DNA of 8,070 nt from an uncultured Clostridia bacterium (GCA_947165805.1 CAMVBT010000108.1:1-8070), one strand, 5' to 3'. Positions 1-7,663 are shown, counted from the first letter of the stretch. Notes: generated from the letters alone by a model not told the origin. Numbers and translations are program-made.

Positions 1-164
1 CGGAGAACGGCTTTATGGCTGTCGAGACCGGCGAAACACAGGGCGAGGCGGTATCGGCTATAATGAAAGCAAACGGACTGCTGCCCAAAATTATCAAGGA
101 CTTGTCCGGACACGACAGAGTGGTCGTCGGGGAGCGTGTCGGCGCGGATATGAAAATGATGTGA
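1..164 (+). CDS. prmC: Release factor glutamine methyltransferase PrmC, C-terminal fragment
   Basis: PrmC (HemK family) uses S-adenosylmethionine to methylate the glutamine of the GGQ motif in peptide release factors RF1 and RF2, a cytoplasmic modification that improves termination. Only the last 53 codons lie in the window, in the frame whose first full codon starts at base 3; the stop is TGA at 162-164. The visible part matches the end of the family: an ETGETQGEAV segment (usual form EIGYDQGEAV), then IIKDLSGHDRVVVGER (usual form xIKDLAGxDRVVxGR). A short GADMKMM tail follows. The catalytic NPPY motif would lie upstream, outside the window. No hairpin-plus-T-tract terminator is visible after the stop, so prmC transcripts may run towards the lipoprotein gene, which has its own promoter. 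The family call is firm, although the fragment is short. Confidence 0.85.
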   Translation, partial: ENGFMAVETGETQGEAVSAIMKANGLLPKIIKDLSGHDRVVVGERVGADMKMM

Positions 165-213
165 AACTTCGGTGTCATAAACGCAAAAATAAGCCGATAA
201 TTGCCGGAAACGG

Positions 214-242
214 TTGACATGACGCGCTTTTTGCGGTATATT
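214..242 (+). promoter_or_regulatory. SigA-type promoter of the lipoprotein gene
   Basis: TTGACA at 214-219 is a perfect -35 box. After a 17-base spacer comes TATATT at 237-242 as the -10 box. Transcription should begin near 249, giving a leader of about 53 bases that is almost all purines (250-300). The ribosome binding site AAGGA lies at 286-290, 11 bases before the ATG at 302. No operator-like dyad is evident. Confidence 0.8.
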
Positions 243-301
243 GTTAATATAAGAGGGAAAGATAAACGGAAAGAACGGAAAAAGAAAGGAAAAATACAGA
301 T

Positions 302-1087
302 ATGAAAAAGAAGATCTCAGCGGCAATTGCCGCAGCTATAATGATACTTGCGGCGGCGGGCTGCAGCGGCGGGACCCCCGCTACCACCACAGCCGCGGGC
401 ACAACGGCGGCGACCACGGCAAATCAGCAGACACAGGTCGCGTTCGAGGCAAATATCGAGGATACCACAGACAAGGCTCTGGAATACCTTGAGAGGAATG
501 TTCCGCTGTTCAGAAAATATCTCGATAAAAGACGCAGCGTGCCTATGTCGCTGGAAACCACATTCAATACCGCCGAGGGCACATGGACATCCAACATCTA
601 TATCAAGGACGAGCTCAACGCTGTGCTTTCCTCTGTAGACCCGTCCGGCACGGAAACACGCACTATCTACTCGAAGGACAGAGGGATCCAGCTCGATACC
701 GTGAACAAGAAGGCCTATGTTCAGGAATTCAAGGAAGAACGCCTGAAAGACATCATCAGCTCCCTGATACTGAAGCTCAGACTGAGCGATGTAATGAACA
801 CAAAGTACACAACAGGCACAGGAACGATAGAGGGCGTGGAGTACAACTGCGAATCCATAGCCGTTCCGGATACCGACGAGTCTACCGTTTACTATTTCAG
901 CAAGGACAACGATGACCTCGTTTATATAAAGGACGGCGATACCCTGACAAAGATACTCCGTCTCGAAAACGTATTCGACAAGGACGATCTGCTCACCGTT
1001 CCCGCGGACTATGAGGAGCATTCCTACAAAGAGCTTTCCGCCCAGCTCGAAGCGGCAGAAGCAAAGTCAGGCTCCGCTGCACAGTGA
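302..1087 (+). CDS. Predicted secreted lipoprotein, LolA-like fold possible
   Basis: This 261-residue protein starts with a lipoprotein signal: lysines at 2-4, a hydrophobic alanine/isoleucine stretch (5-19) and a lipobox ending AAGC, so Cys21 should be lipidated and the protein held on the outer face of the membrane. Residues 22-45 form a Gly/Thr/Ala-rich linker common in Gram-positive surface lipoproteins. The rest alternates short polar and beta-prone stretches (for example TTFNTAEGTWTSNIYI and YYFSKDNDDLVYIKDGD) with no transmembrane segment. I see no catalytic motif and no solute-binding-protein signature. The segment TGTGTIEGVEYNCES followed by a strand-rich tail recalls LolA/LppX-like lipoproteins, but this is only a resemblance. 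An AAGGA site 11 bases upstream supports the start. It is a monocistronic unit between its own promoter and a terminator. Its function is unknown. Confidence 0.85.
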   Translation: MKKKISAAIAAAIMILAAAGCSGGTPATTTAAGTTAATTANQQTQVAFEANIEDTTDKALEYLERNVPLFRKYLDKRRSVPMSLETTFNTAEGTWTSNIYIKDELNAVLSSVDPSGTETRTIYSKDRGIQLDTVNKKAYVQEFKEERLKDIISSLILKLRLSDVMNTKYTTGTGTIEGVEYNCESIAVPDTDESTVYYFSKDNDDLVYIKDGDTLTKILRLENVFDKDDLLTVPADYEEHSYKELSAQLEAAEAKSGSAAQ

Positions 1088-1108
1088 TATTACGCGTTAC
1101 AGATAAAA

Positions 1109-1145
1109 ACGCCGCCCGGAGATCTCTCCGGACGGCGTGTTTTTT
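1109..1145. terminator. Bidirectional intrinsic terminator between convergent genes
   Basis: The arms at 1109-1121 and 1126-1138 pair over 12 of 13 positions, with one C-A mismatch (1115/1132) and a four-base loop. On the plus strand a T-run follows (1140-1145). On the minus strand the five A bases at 1105-1109 give a T-run after the stem. It therefore serves both the lipoprotein gene ending at 1087 and the leftward operon whose last stop is at 1147, only 8 bases from the stem. Confidence 0.88.
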
Positions 1146-1146
1146 A

Positions 1147-1428
1147 TCATTCGGCTCTGGAAAGCCATATATTCGCCACATCGAGCGCCTCGAACAGACT
1201 GCCGCGGTTGCTGGTCTTTACGACCATATCCTGCGGGTCGATGTCCTTTGCCGTGCGCATCAGCACGACCATGAGCCTGTCGGCCACCATGAGGCCGTTC
1301 TGCTCGGACGCGTGCTGGATATTGATGTTCGCCACCATTTCGTCGCTCATGTTTCCGTAGTATATCGTATTTCCGTTCCTTACGAGCGGAAAGCCCTTAT
1401 AAGTCAGGAACTTCGTCTCTTCAGCCAT
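1147..1428 (-). CDS. Conserved-looking 93-residue protein of unknown function, last gene of the gat-aspS operon
   Basis: I cannot assign a function. The protein is small, has no signal peptide or membrane segment, and should be cytoplasmic. Its N-terminal part reads KFLTYKGFPLVRNGNTIYYGNMSDE, a pattern I associate with small conserved hypothetical proteins of Clostridia, followed by a mixed segment with NINIQ, MVVLM and a C-terminal helix FEALDVANIWLSRA. No cysteine pair, metal site or nuclease motif is visible. The start is well supported: AGGAGGAA at 1438-1445 (minus strand) lies 9 bases before the ATG. The gene begins 28 bases after the aspS stop and ends next to the operon terminator, so it is probably co-transcribed with gatCAB-aspS. 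A role near tRNA charging is possible from position only. It is very likely a real gene because it has a strong ribosome binding site and fits tightly between aspS and the terminator. Confidence 0.8.
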   Translation of the reverse strand: MAEETKFLTYKGFPLVRNGNTIYYGNMSDEMVANINIQHASEQNGLMVADRLMVVLMRTAKDIDPQDMVVKTSNRGSLFEALDVANIWLSRAE

Positions 1429-1456
1429 AGTATCATCTTCCTCCTGTATAATAGTA

Positions 1457-3247
1457 TTACTGCGCCGGGTTCTCCTTCTTCATATCCTGCGGGCGCTGAC
1501 GCACCTTGATATGCACCTCGCGGAGCTGCTGCTCGGTGACCTCGGTCGGAGCTCCGAGCAGGAGGTCCTGCGCGTTGGAGTTGAGCGGGAACGCGATGAC
1601 TTCGCGTATGCTGTCCTCATCGAGCAGGAGCATTATCATTCTGTCGATGCCGAACGCCATACCCGCGTGCGGCGGAGCTCCGAACTTGAACGCGCTGTAA
1701 AGAGCTCCGAACTTCTCCTTTACGTCCTCCTCGGTGTAGCCCGCTATCTCGAACGCCCTGACCATGACGTCTATGTCGTGGTTGCGGACTGCTCCCGAAG
1801 CGAGCTCTACGCCGTTGCAGACAACGTCGTACTGATAAGCCAGCACATCGCAGGGGTTCTTCGTATTGAGAGCTTCAAGCTCGCCCTGCGGCATAGAGAA
1901 CGGATTGTGCGTGAAGATAGGCTTGCCTGTCTCCTCGTCCTCCTCGTACATCGGGAAGTCTACTATCCAGCATATCTCGAAGCGGTCGTTGTCGATGAGA
2001 CCCATTCTGTCCGCTACCTCGTTGCGGATAAGACCCGCGAACTTCTCGGCGTTCTTCTTGTTGTCCGCAATGAAGTAGAGCACATCGCCAACTTCGAGCT
2101 CCGCACGCTTTGCCAGCTCCTCCCTGTCGCCCTCGCGGAGGAACTTGTCGATAGGTCCGTTGAATTTCAGGCCTTCTTCCACCTTGAAGTAGCCGAGACC
2201 CTTCATACCGATCGACAGGGCGTATTCCTCCATTTTCTCGAAGAAGCTCTTGGACTTCTCCGCCATTTTCGGTACGCGGATAGCTCTTACGGTCTTGTTC
2301 GAGAACGGCTTGAACGAGCTGTCTACGAACAGGTCGGACACATCTATGATGAACAGGGGGTTGCGCAGATCGGGCTTGTCAGAGCCGTATTTCAGCATGG
2401 CCTCCTCAAAGGTTATGCGCGGGAACGGAGCGTGGGTGTACTTCTTCTTGCCGAACTTTTCGAGTATAGCCGGGAACACCTGCTCGGCGGCAGCGAACAC
2501 GTCCTCCTGAGTCGCGAAGCTCATTTCAAGGTCGAGCTGGTAGAACTCGCCGGGAGTGCGGTCTGCTCTCGCGTCCTCGTCACGGAAGCACGGCGCGAGC
2601 TGGAAGTACTTGTCGAAGCCCGACACCATGTAGAGCTGCTTGAATATCTGCGGAGCCTGCGGGAGCGCGTAGAATTTTCCGTGATGCTTTCTGCTGGGTA
2701 TCAGGTAGTCTCTCGCGCCCTCGGGGGACGAGGTGGAGAGTATCGGCGTCTGGAGCTCAAGGAAGCCCAGCTCGGTCATCTTCTCGCGCATGAAGCTCAT
2801 TACCTGCGAACGGAACACGATGTTTTCGTGTACTCTGCGGTTCCTCATATCGAGGAAGCGATAGCGCAGTCTGATATCCTCGTTGCTGTTGTGGGACTCG
2901 GGTATCTCGAACGGGAGCTGTGTGGTCACCTTGCCGAGAATATCGACGCTCTCTGCGGCAAGCTCAATGGTGCCTGTGGCGATCTTGGGGTTGTAGGTGC
3001 TCTCATCGCGCTTTATCATCTTTCCGCTGATCGAGACCGCACATTCCTTGGTGATGCCCTCAAGGAGCTTCTCGTTGTTCTGGAACGTCACCTGCAGCAT
3101 TCCGTAGTGGTCGCGCAGGTCGATGAACTCGATTCCGCCGTGGTCGCGGATATTCTCGACCCAGCCCGAAACTCTGACGCTCTTTCCGATGTCCGCCTCC
3201 GACAGCATCGCTGTGTTGTGGTCGCGGTATTTGTTTGCTGTGAACAT
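1457..3247 (-). CDS. aspS: Aspartyl-tRNA synthetase, bacterial type, probably non-discriminating
   Basis: This class II synthetase attaches aspartate to tRNA(Asp) using ATP. Its 596 residues match the bacterial form. The order is: N-terminal OB-fold anticodon-binding domain (about 20-110, with GWVENIRDHGG at 28-38); motif 1 region (about 140-170); QAPQ at 197-200; motif 2 FRDED at 221-225; the bacterial GAD-type insertion starting near GSDKPDLRNP (288-297) and running to about 425; and motif 3 GIDR at 533-536. The motif 2 context DARADRTPGEFYQLDLEMSF differs from the E. coli form (DLRADRQPEFTQ) and resembles the alphaproteobacterial-like group. His36 in RDHGG corresponds to the His linked with non-discriminating AspRS, where E. 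coli has Leu30. With gatCAB directly upstream, it may also charge tRNA(Asn) with Asp. The site AAAGGGA (3257-3263) lies 9 bases before the ATG, and the gap after gatB is 18 bases. The gene appears intact. The synthetase call is nearly certain; non-discrimination is inference. Confidence 0.97.
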   Translation of the reverse strand: MFTANKYRDHNTAMLSEADIGKSVRVSGWVENIRDHGGIEFIDLRDHYGMLQVTFQNNEKLLEGITKECAVSISGKMIKRDESTYNPKIATGTIELAAESVDILGKVTTQLPFEIPESHNSNEDIRLRYRFLDMRNRRVHENIVFRSQVMSFMREKMTELGFLELQTPILSTSSPEGARDYLIPSRKHHGKFYALPQAPQIFKQLYMVSGFDKYFQLAPCFRDEDARADRTPGEFYQLDLEMSFATQEDVFAAAEQVFPAILEKFGKKKYTHAPFPRITFEEAMLKYGSDKPDLRNPLFIIDVSDLFVDSSFKPFSNKTVRAIRVPKMAEKSKSFFEKMEEYALSIGMKGLGYFKVEEGLKFNGPIDKFLREGDREELAKRAELEVGDVLYFIADNKKNAEKFAGLIRNEVADRMGLIDNDRFEICWIVDFPMYEEDEETGKPIFTHNPFSMPQGELEALNTKNPCDVLAYQYDVVCNGVELASGAVRNHDIDVMVRAFEIAGYTEEDVKEKFGALYSAFKFGAPPHAGMAFGIDRMIMLLLDEDSIREVIAFPLNSNAQDLLLGAPTEVTEQQLREVHIKVRQRPQDMKKENPAQ

Positions 3248-3265
3248 TGTCTTATGTCCCTTTCT

Positions 3266-4699
<1,434 letters not shown>

Positions 4700-4717
4700 T
4701 TCTGCCGTTCTCCTTTC

Positions 4718-6166
4718 TCAAAGTGTGCAGCGGACAGGCGAGAATGTCTTCTCGAACGCGTCCGCGGTCTGTATTATCGTTGATTCGTCGAAGCGTCTGC
4801 CGACTATCGACATACCTATCGGCATACCGTCCCTGTCGTAGCCGCAGGTGGTATTTATCGCGGGCAGACCCGCTATATTGACCGTTACCGTGCAGATATC
4901 GGCGGTGTACATCTTTACAGGGTCGTTGTCCTGCACGCCGATCTTATACGCGACGCTGGGAGCCGTGGGAGTGAGTATCACGTCGGCGTTCTCAAACACC
5001 GCGTTATACTCGGAGATTATCTGCTGCTTGAGCGCGAGAGCCTTGCGGTAGTACGCGTCGTAATAGCCGCTGGAGAGAGCGTAGTTGCCAAGCAGTATGC
5101 GGCGCTTCACCTCCGCGCCGAAGCCGCGGTTGCGGCTGTCGCGTATCATCTCGTCGAAGCTGTGACCCTCGCCGCGCAGTCCGTACTTTATCCCGTCATA
5201 GCGGGAGAGGTTGGACGCCGCCTCCGCCGAAGATATAAGATAGTACGCCTGCACCGCGTATTTGAGCGTGCTTATGGAGCAGTCCACAAGCTCCGCTCCC
5301 ATTTTCTCGTATTCGTGAGCCGCGTTCATAACGGCTGTGCGCACTTCCTCGTCCACAGCATCGCCGTAGAATTCCTTCGGAATGGCTATCCTCATGCCCG
5401 AAATGCTCTGTCCGAGCTTTTCGTTGAAGTCGGTGAACGGGACGTCCTTGCTTGTAGCATCCTTCGGGTCGTGACCGGCTATGGCGTTGAGTATGATGCC
5501 GCAATCCTCGGCTGTCCGGGCTATCGGGCCTATCTGGTCGAGGGAGCTCGCGAACGCCACAAGTCCGTATCTCGAAACGCGCCCGTAGGTGGGCTTCAGA
5601 CCCGTGACTCCGCAGAACGAGGCCGGCTGACGTATCGAGCCGCCCGTGTCGCTGCCGAGTGCCGCCGCGCAGAAGCCCGCCGCCACCGCGGCAGCCGAGC
5701 CTCCCGACGAGCCGCCGGGCACGCGCTCCGTATCGTAGGGATTCTTTGTCTTTGCGAACGCCGAGGTCTGGGTCGAGCCGCCCATCGCGAACTCGTCCAT
5801 AGAGACCTTGCCGAGAATGACGTAATCCTGCGCCGCCAGCTTTTCGACAGCGGTCGCGCTGTACGGCGGCACGAAATCGCCGAGCATTCTGGACGAGCAG
5901 GTCGTGCGTATGCCGTCGGTGCAGAGGTTATCCTTGAGCGCCAGCGGTATGCCGGTCAGGGGAGCGGGATCGCCCGCGTCGATGCGCTTCTGGGCGGCAT
6001 CCGCGGTCTTCATCGCCTCGTCACCGGTCACCGTGATGTAGGACAGCACCTTATCGTCGTTCTTCTTTATCTCATCGAGAAACAGCGCAGCCGCCTCGCG
6101 GGCGCCGATCTCCTTTGCGTCGAGCTTCGAGCGGAGCTCCTTTACCGTGATATTTTTCAGATCCAT
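4718..6166 (-). CDS. gatA: Asp-tRNA(Asn)/Glu-tRNA(Gln) amidotransferase subunit A
   Basis: GatA is the glutaminase subunit of GatCAB. It releases ammonia from glutamine (or asparagine), and the ammonia passes to GatB. It belongs to the amidase-signature family with a Ser-cisSer-Lys triad. In the 482-residue form given here I place Lys78 (in ALKDN), Ser153 (in GGSSGGS) and Ser177 (in GSDTGGSIRQP); the spacings of 75 and 24 match known GatA proteins. The C-terminal PLGMS-like end is present as GMPIGMSIVGRRFDE. An in-frame ATG at 6181, giving 487 residues and a 4-base ATGA overlap with the gatC stop, is the alternative start. I prefer 6166 because GGAGG lies 5 bases before it and because GatA proteins usually begin MDLxxxTVxEL. 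The stop is 18 bases before gatB. The catalytic parts are intact. Confidence 0.95.
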   Translation of the reverse strand: MDLKNITVKELRSKLDAKEIGAREAAALFLDEIKKNDDKVLSYITVTGDEAMKTADAAQKRIDAGDPAPLTGIPLALKDNLCTDGIRTTCSSRMLGDFVPPYSATAVEKLAAQDYVILGKVSMDEFAMGGSTQTSAFAKTKNPYDTERVPGGSSGGSAAAVAAGFCAAALGSDTGGSIRQPASFCGVTGLKPTYGRVSRYGLVAFASSLDQIGPIARTAEDCGIILNAIAGHDPKDATSKDVPFTDFNEKLGQSISGMRIAIPKEFYGDAVDEEVRTAVMNAAHEYEKMGAELVDCSISTLKYAVQAYYLISSAEAASNLSRYDGIKYGLRGEGHSFDEMIRDSRNRGFGAEVKRRILLGNYALSSGYYDAYYRKALALKQQIISEYNAVFENADVILTPTAPSVAYKIGVQDNDPVKMYTADICTVTVNIAGLPAINTTCGYDRDGMPIGMSIVGRRFDESTIIQTADAFEKTFSPVRCTL

Positions 6167-6171
6167 GATAC

Positions 6172-6176
6172 CCTCC
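6172..6176 (-). promoter_or_regulatory. Ribosome binding site that favours the shorter gatA start
   Basis: On the minus strand GGAGG lies 5 bases upstream of the ATG at 6166 and downstream of the alternative ATG at 6181, so it can only serve the shorter form. The alternative start overlaps the gatC stop as ATGA and could use translational coupling, with only weak purine sequence before it. Confidence 0.65.
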
Positions 6177-6177
6177 G

Positions 6178-6456
6178 TCATTCCATCATCTTCGGGACAA
6201 CATAGCAGTTGTCGCGCGGCGAGGTATTCTGCTGGAGCTTCTCCGTCGGGAACGACGGGGCGGGTATATCCTCGCGCAGGTCGGCGTAGCGTATCTCGTT
6301 ATGGTCCTTGGTGTCATCGTAGGTTATGTCGTATTCCTTTATCGTGTCCATAAGCGCGATGATGTCGGACATCTCGGCGAGAGCCTTCTGCTGCTCTTCT
6401 TCCGTAAAATTGAGCTTGGACAGCCGGCAGATATGATCAAGTGTCGCTATATCCAT
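6178..6456 (-). CDS. gatC: Asp-tRNA(Asn)/Glu-tRNA(Gln) amidotransferase subunit C
   Basis: GatC is the small structural subunit that wraps around the GatA-GatB interface and stabilises the amidotransferase. The 92 residues fit the usual 90-100. The N-terminal helical part, LDHICRLSKLNFTEEE followed by a helix through about residue 40 (DIIALMDTIKEYD), and the C-terminal strand-like NTSPRDNCYVVPKMME are characteristic of GatC. The strong binding site AAGGAAGGA (6465-6473) lies 8 bases before the ATG. It is the first gene of the leftward operon, directly behind a promoter at 6497-6525. Its stop overlaps, or lies 11 bases before, the gatA start, depending on which gatA ATG is used. It appears complete. 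Confidence 0.95.
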   Translation of the reverse strand: MDIATLDHICRLSKLNFTEEEQQKALAEMSDIIALMDTIKEYDITYDDTKDHNEIRYADLREDIPAPSFPTEKLQQNTSPRDNCYVVPKMME

Positions 6457-6496
6457 TCCAGAGTTCCTTCCTTAAATATAAATCATTATCTTATCT

Positions 6497-6525
6497 ATTA
6501 TACTATATATTATGTGAATTTTCAA
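6497..6525 (-). promoter_or_regulatory. SigA-type promoter of the gatCAB-aspS operon
   Basis: On the minus strand TTGAAA (6520-6525) is followed after exactly 17 bases by TATAAT (6497-6502), an almost perfect pair. Transcription should start near 6490, giving a leader of about 34 bases to the gatC ATG. That leader is AT-rich with no T-box-like or other visible regulatory fold. The -35 box lies only 9 bases past the stop of the upstream Abi gene, with no terminator hairpin between. Confidence 0.85.
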
Positions 6526-6534
6526 GTGTTTTTT

Positions 6535-7458
6535 TCAATTTTGCACATTTTTCACAGGCTGACACTTTTCCGCGCGGTCAACGAGGTAATTCTGCCAGTC
6601 GTCGGGGAAGCCTATCTGCGAAAACTCGATATACATACTGTACTCGGCGACGAGCTGGGACAGCCTTCCGGCTATCATAAGGTTCCATATCTCGTTGCGC
6701 GGGTAGAGCTGTTTGAGCACCAGCACATAGTCGAACAGCGTACCGTTCATATTCCGGTCGAGACCGGGTATCTGCCGGGGGACTGTGCCGAACGGGTCGG
6801 CGTAGAGCCTGTTGTAATGGGCGCAGCGGTTCCGCAGCTCCGAAAGGCACTGGAGCCAGCTCTCCACGCATCTGTACGGGAGCCCGAAGGCGTTCTCCGC
6901 GATAGCCTTCTTGTCCTCGACCTTCATATCGCTGAAAAAGGTGTTGAGCGAACCGAAGCTGAAAAGCTCCATAATGACCCACAGCGGGAATGCTCCGCCG
7001 TACTTCTGCATATGGTGGGTGACGAGCTGCTCGCCCGTATTGTTCTCGATCATGCGGTCGAGCTTTTTCAGGAACGCCTTATGCAGGTGGCACTTGTCGA
7101 AGCTCGACTCGTTCAGATAGCCGAGAGCGCCGTATTTCAGCGCGTGGTAGTTCGATATGTTCGCCCGCAGCGTTATCTCTACTTCCTCGAGCGCGGTCAG
7201 CAGCAGCGAGCGCATCAGCCTGTCGAAGTCGTAAATGTGCATGACGGTCTCGAAGCTGGTCCCTGCGCGGTAGCGGTTCTTCGTCTCGAGAAATACCGCG
7301 AAGTAGTGCGCAAGGCGGTAGTAATTGATATTCGACAGCGCGCAAACGGCGTGCTCGTGATCCTCGACCACGCAGCCGCGGCTTTTGAGCTTTTCTATCT
7401 GATCCTCGACGGTAGCGGGGCTTTTCACTCGCACCGCGGGAGTTTCGGGTCTGGGCAT
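6535..7458 (-). CDS. Abi_2-family (AbiD/AbiF-like) HEPN protein, putative phage abortive-infection factor
   Basis: Members of this family cause abortive infection of phage-infected cells, and the HEPN fold points to an RNA-cutting toxin. The 307-residue protein has the family hallmarks in order: an N-terminal helix-rich part with SPATVEDQIEKLKSRG (13-28) and NINYYRLAHY (43-52); HIYDFDRLMRSLLLTALEEVEITLRANI (74-101); the signature FPLWVIMELFSFGSLN (157-172); and LRNRCAHYNRLY (208-219). The last contains an RxxxxH motif, R209 to H214, the likely catalytic pair of a HEPN RNase. A second RxxxxxxH, R98 to H105, lies in the earlier conserved helix. There is no signal peptide. AAGGA lies about 9 bases before the ATG. 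The promoter at 7525-7553 is perfect consensus, and the leader folds into a stem-loop. It is divergent from a broken NUDIX gene and upstream of gatC. Family call is strong; antiphage action and target RNA are inference. Confidence 0.88.
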   Translation of the reverse strand: MPRPETPAVRVKSPATVEDQIEKLKSRGCVVEDHEHAVCALSNINYYRLAHYFAVFLETKNRYRAGTSFETVMHIYDFDRLMRSLLLTALEEVEITLRANISNYHALKYGALGYLNESSFDKCHLHKAFLKKLDRMIENNTGEQLVTHHMQKYGGAFPLWVIMELFSFGSLNTFFSDMKVEDKKAIAENAFGLPYRCVESWLQCLSELRNRCAHYNRLYADPFGTVPRQIPGLDRNMNGTLFDYVLVLKQLYPRNEIWNLMIAGRLSQLVAEYSMYIEFSQIGFPDDWQNYLVDRAEKCQPVKNVQN

Positions 7459-7464
7459 ATACGC

Positions 7465-7480
7465 ACATCCTTTCCGGTGT
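7465..7480 (-). promoter_or_regulatory. Possible small hairpin covering the Abi ribosome binding site
   Basis: On the minus strand ACACC (7476-7480) can pair with GG-A-TGT (7465-7470, one bulged A) around the loop GGAAA. The AAGGA site needed for translation lies partly in the loop and partly in the 3' arm, so the fold could reduce translation. The stem is short and bulged, so this is a weak call. Confidence 0.3.
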
Positions 7481-7485
7481 CCTGC

Positions 7486-7517
7486 GCGGCACTTATGCTC
7501 CCGAAGAGCCGTGCCGC
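7486..7517 (-). other. Structured 5' leader stem-loop of the Abi mRNA, candidate regulatory RNA
   Basis: On the minus strand GCGGCAC (7511-7517) pairs perfectly with GTGCCGC (7486-7492). Inside, GCTC (7506-7509) pairs with GAGC (7497-7500) around a TTCGG loop, leaving four unpaired bases (ATAA) on the 3' side and one G on the 5' side. The stem begins about one base after the predicted transcription start near 7518, so the mRNA would start with this fold. There is no T-run after it, so it is not a terminator. Some abiF genes are known to be preceded by a conserved structured RNA; I cannot tell from one sequence whether this is that motif. Confidence 0.55.
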
Positions 7518-7524
7518 CTATAAA

Positions 7525-7553
7525 ATTATACTACTTTTCCCGCCCAATGTCAA
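7525..7553 (-). promoter_or_regulatory. Perfect-consensus promoter of the Abi gene
   Basis: On the minus strand TTGACA (7548-7553) and TATAAT (7525-7530) are both perfect hexamers with a 17-base spacer. Transcription should start near 7518, 60 bases before the ATG. Such a strong promoter before a presumed toxin suggests control after initiation or by a repressor. Confidence 0.88.
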
Positions 7554-7560
7554 TCTTGAC
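7549..7560. promoter_or_regulatory. Short perfect dyad over the Abi -35 box, possible operator
   Basis: GTCAA (7549-7553) and TTGAC (7556-7560) form a perfect inverted repeat with a two-base centre. It covers five of the six bases of the Abi -35 hexamer, so a bound dimeric regulator would block the promoter. Half of it is inherent in the TTGACA sequence, so chance is a real explanation. No regulator gene is in the window. Confidence 0.3.
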
Positions 7561-7582
7561 GGCGCATTTTGCGGGTACGGAC

Positions 7583-7632
7583 AAATTTTTTTCTTAAAAA
7601 CAGGTGACAAATCCGAAAAAATGTGCTATAAT
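7583..7632 (+). promoter_or_regulatory. Promoter with UP-like tract for the NUDIX gene
   Basis: GTGACA (7604-7609) is followed after 17 bases by TATAAT (7627-7632). TG at 7624-7625 makes this an extended -10 element. Directly upstream of the -35 box, 7583-7600 is A/T except for one C, as in an UP element. Transcription should start near 7639. The promoter is intact although the gene behind it is broken. Confidence 0.8.
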
Positions 7633-7644
7633 GTAAACAATTAC

Positions 7645-7663
7645 AGCGGAGCAGCCCTCCGCT
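7645..7663 (+). other. 5' leader stem-loop of the NUDIX transcript
   Basis: AGCGGAG (7645-7651) pairs perfectly with CTCCGCT (7657-7663) around a five-base loop. It starts about six bases after the predicted transcription start. Only four T bases follow, after CCCA, so it is at best a weak terminator and more likely a stabilising or regulatory leader fold. The ribosome binding site AAAGGA (7675-7680) is outside the stem. Confidence 0.5.

Noticed and set aside
201..240. Terminator after prmC
   Set aside because: Only a three-base-pair stem around CCGGAAACGG is possible and no T-run follows it directly. The T-rich stretch at 228-232 lies inside the promoter spacer.
317..1021. A 234-codon minus-strand frame antisense to the lipoprotein gene
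   Set aside because: It has no ribosome binding site or motif, while the plus-strand gene has promoter, leader, lipobox and terminator.
6474..6496. T-box or other riboswitch before gatC
   Set aside because: The leader from the predicted start is only about 34 bases and AT-rich, too short for a T-box and without stem-loops.
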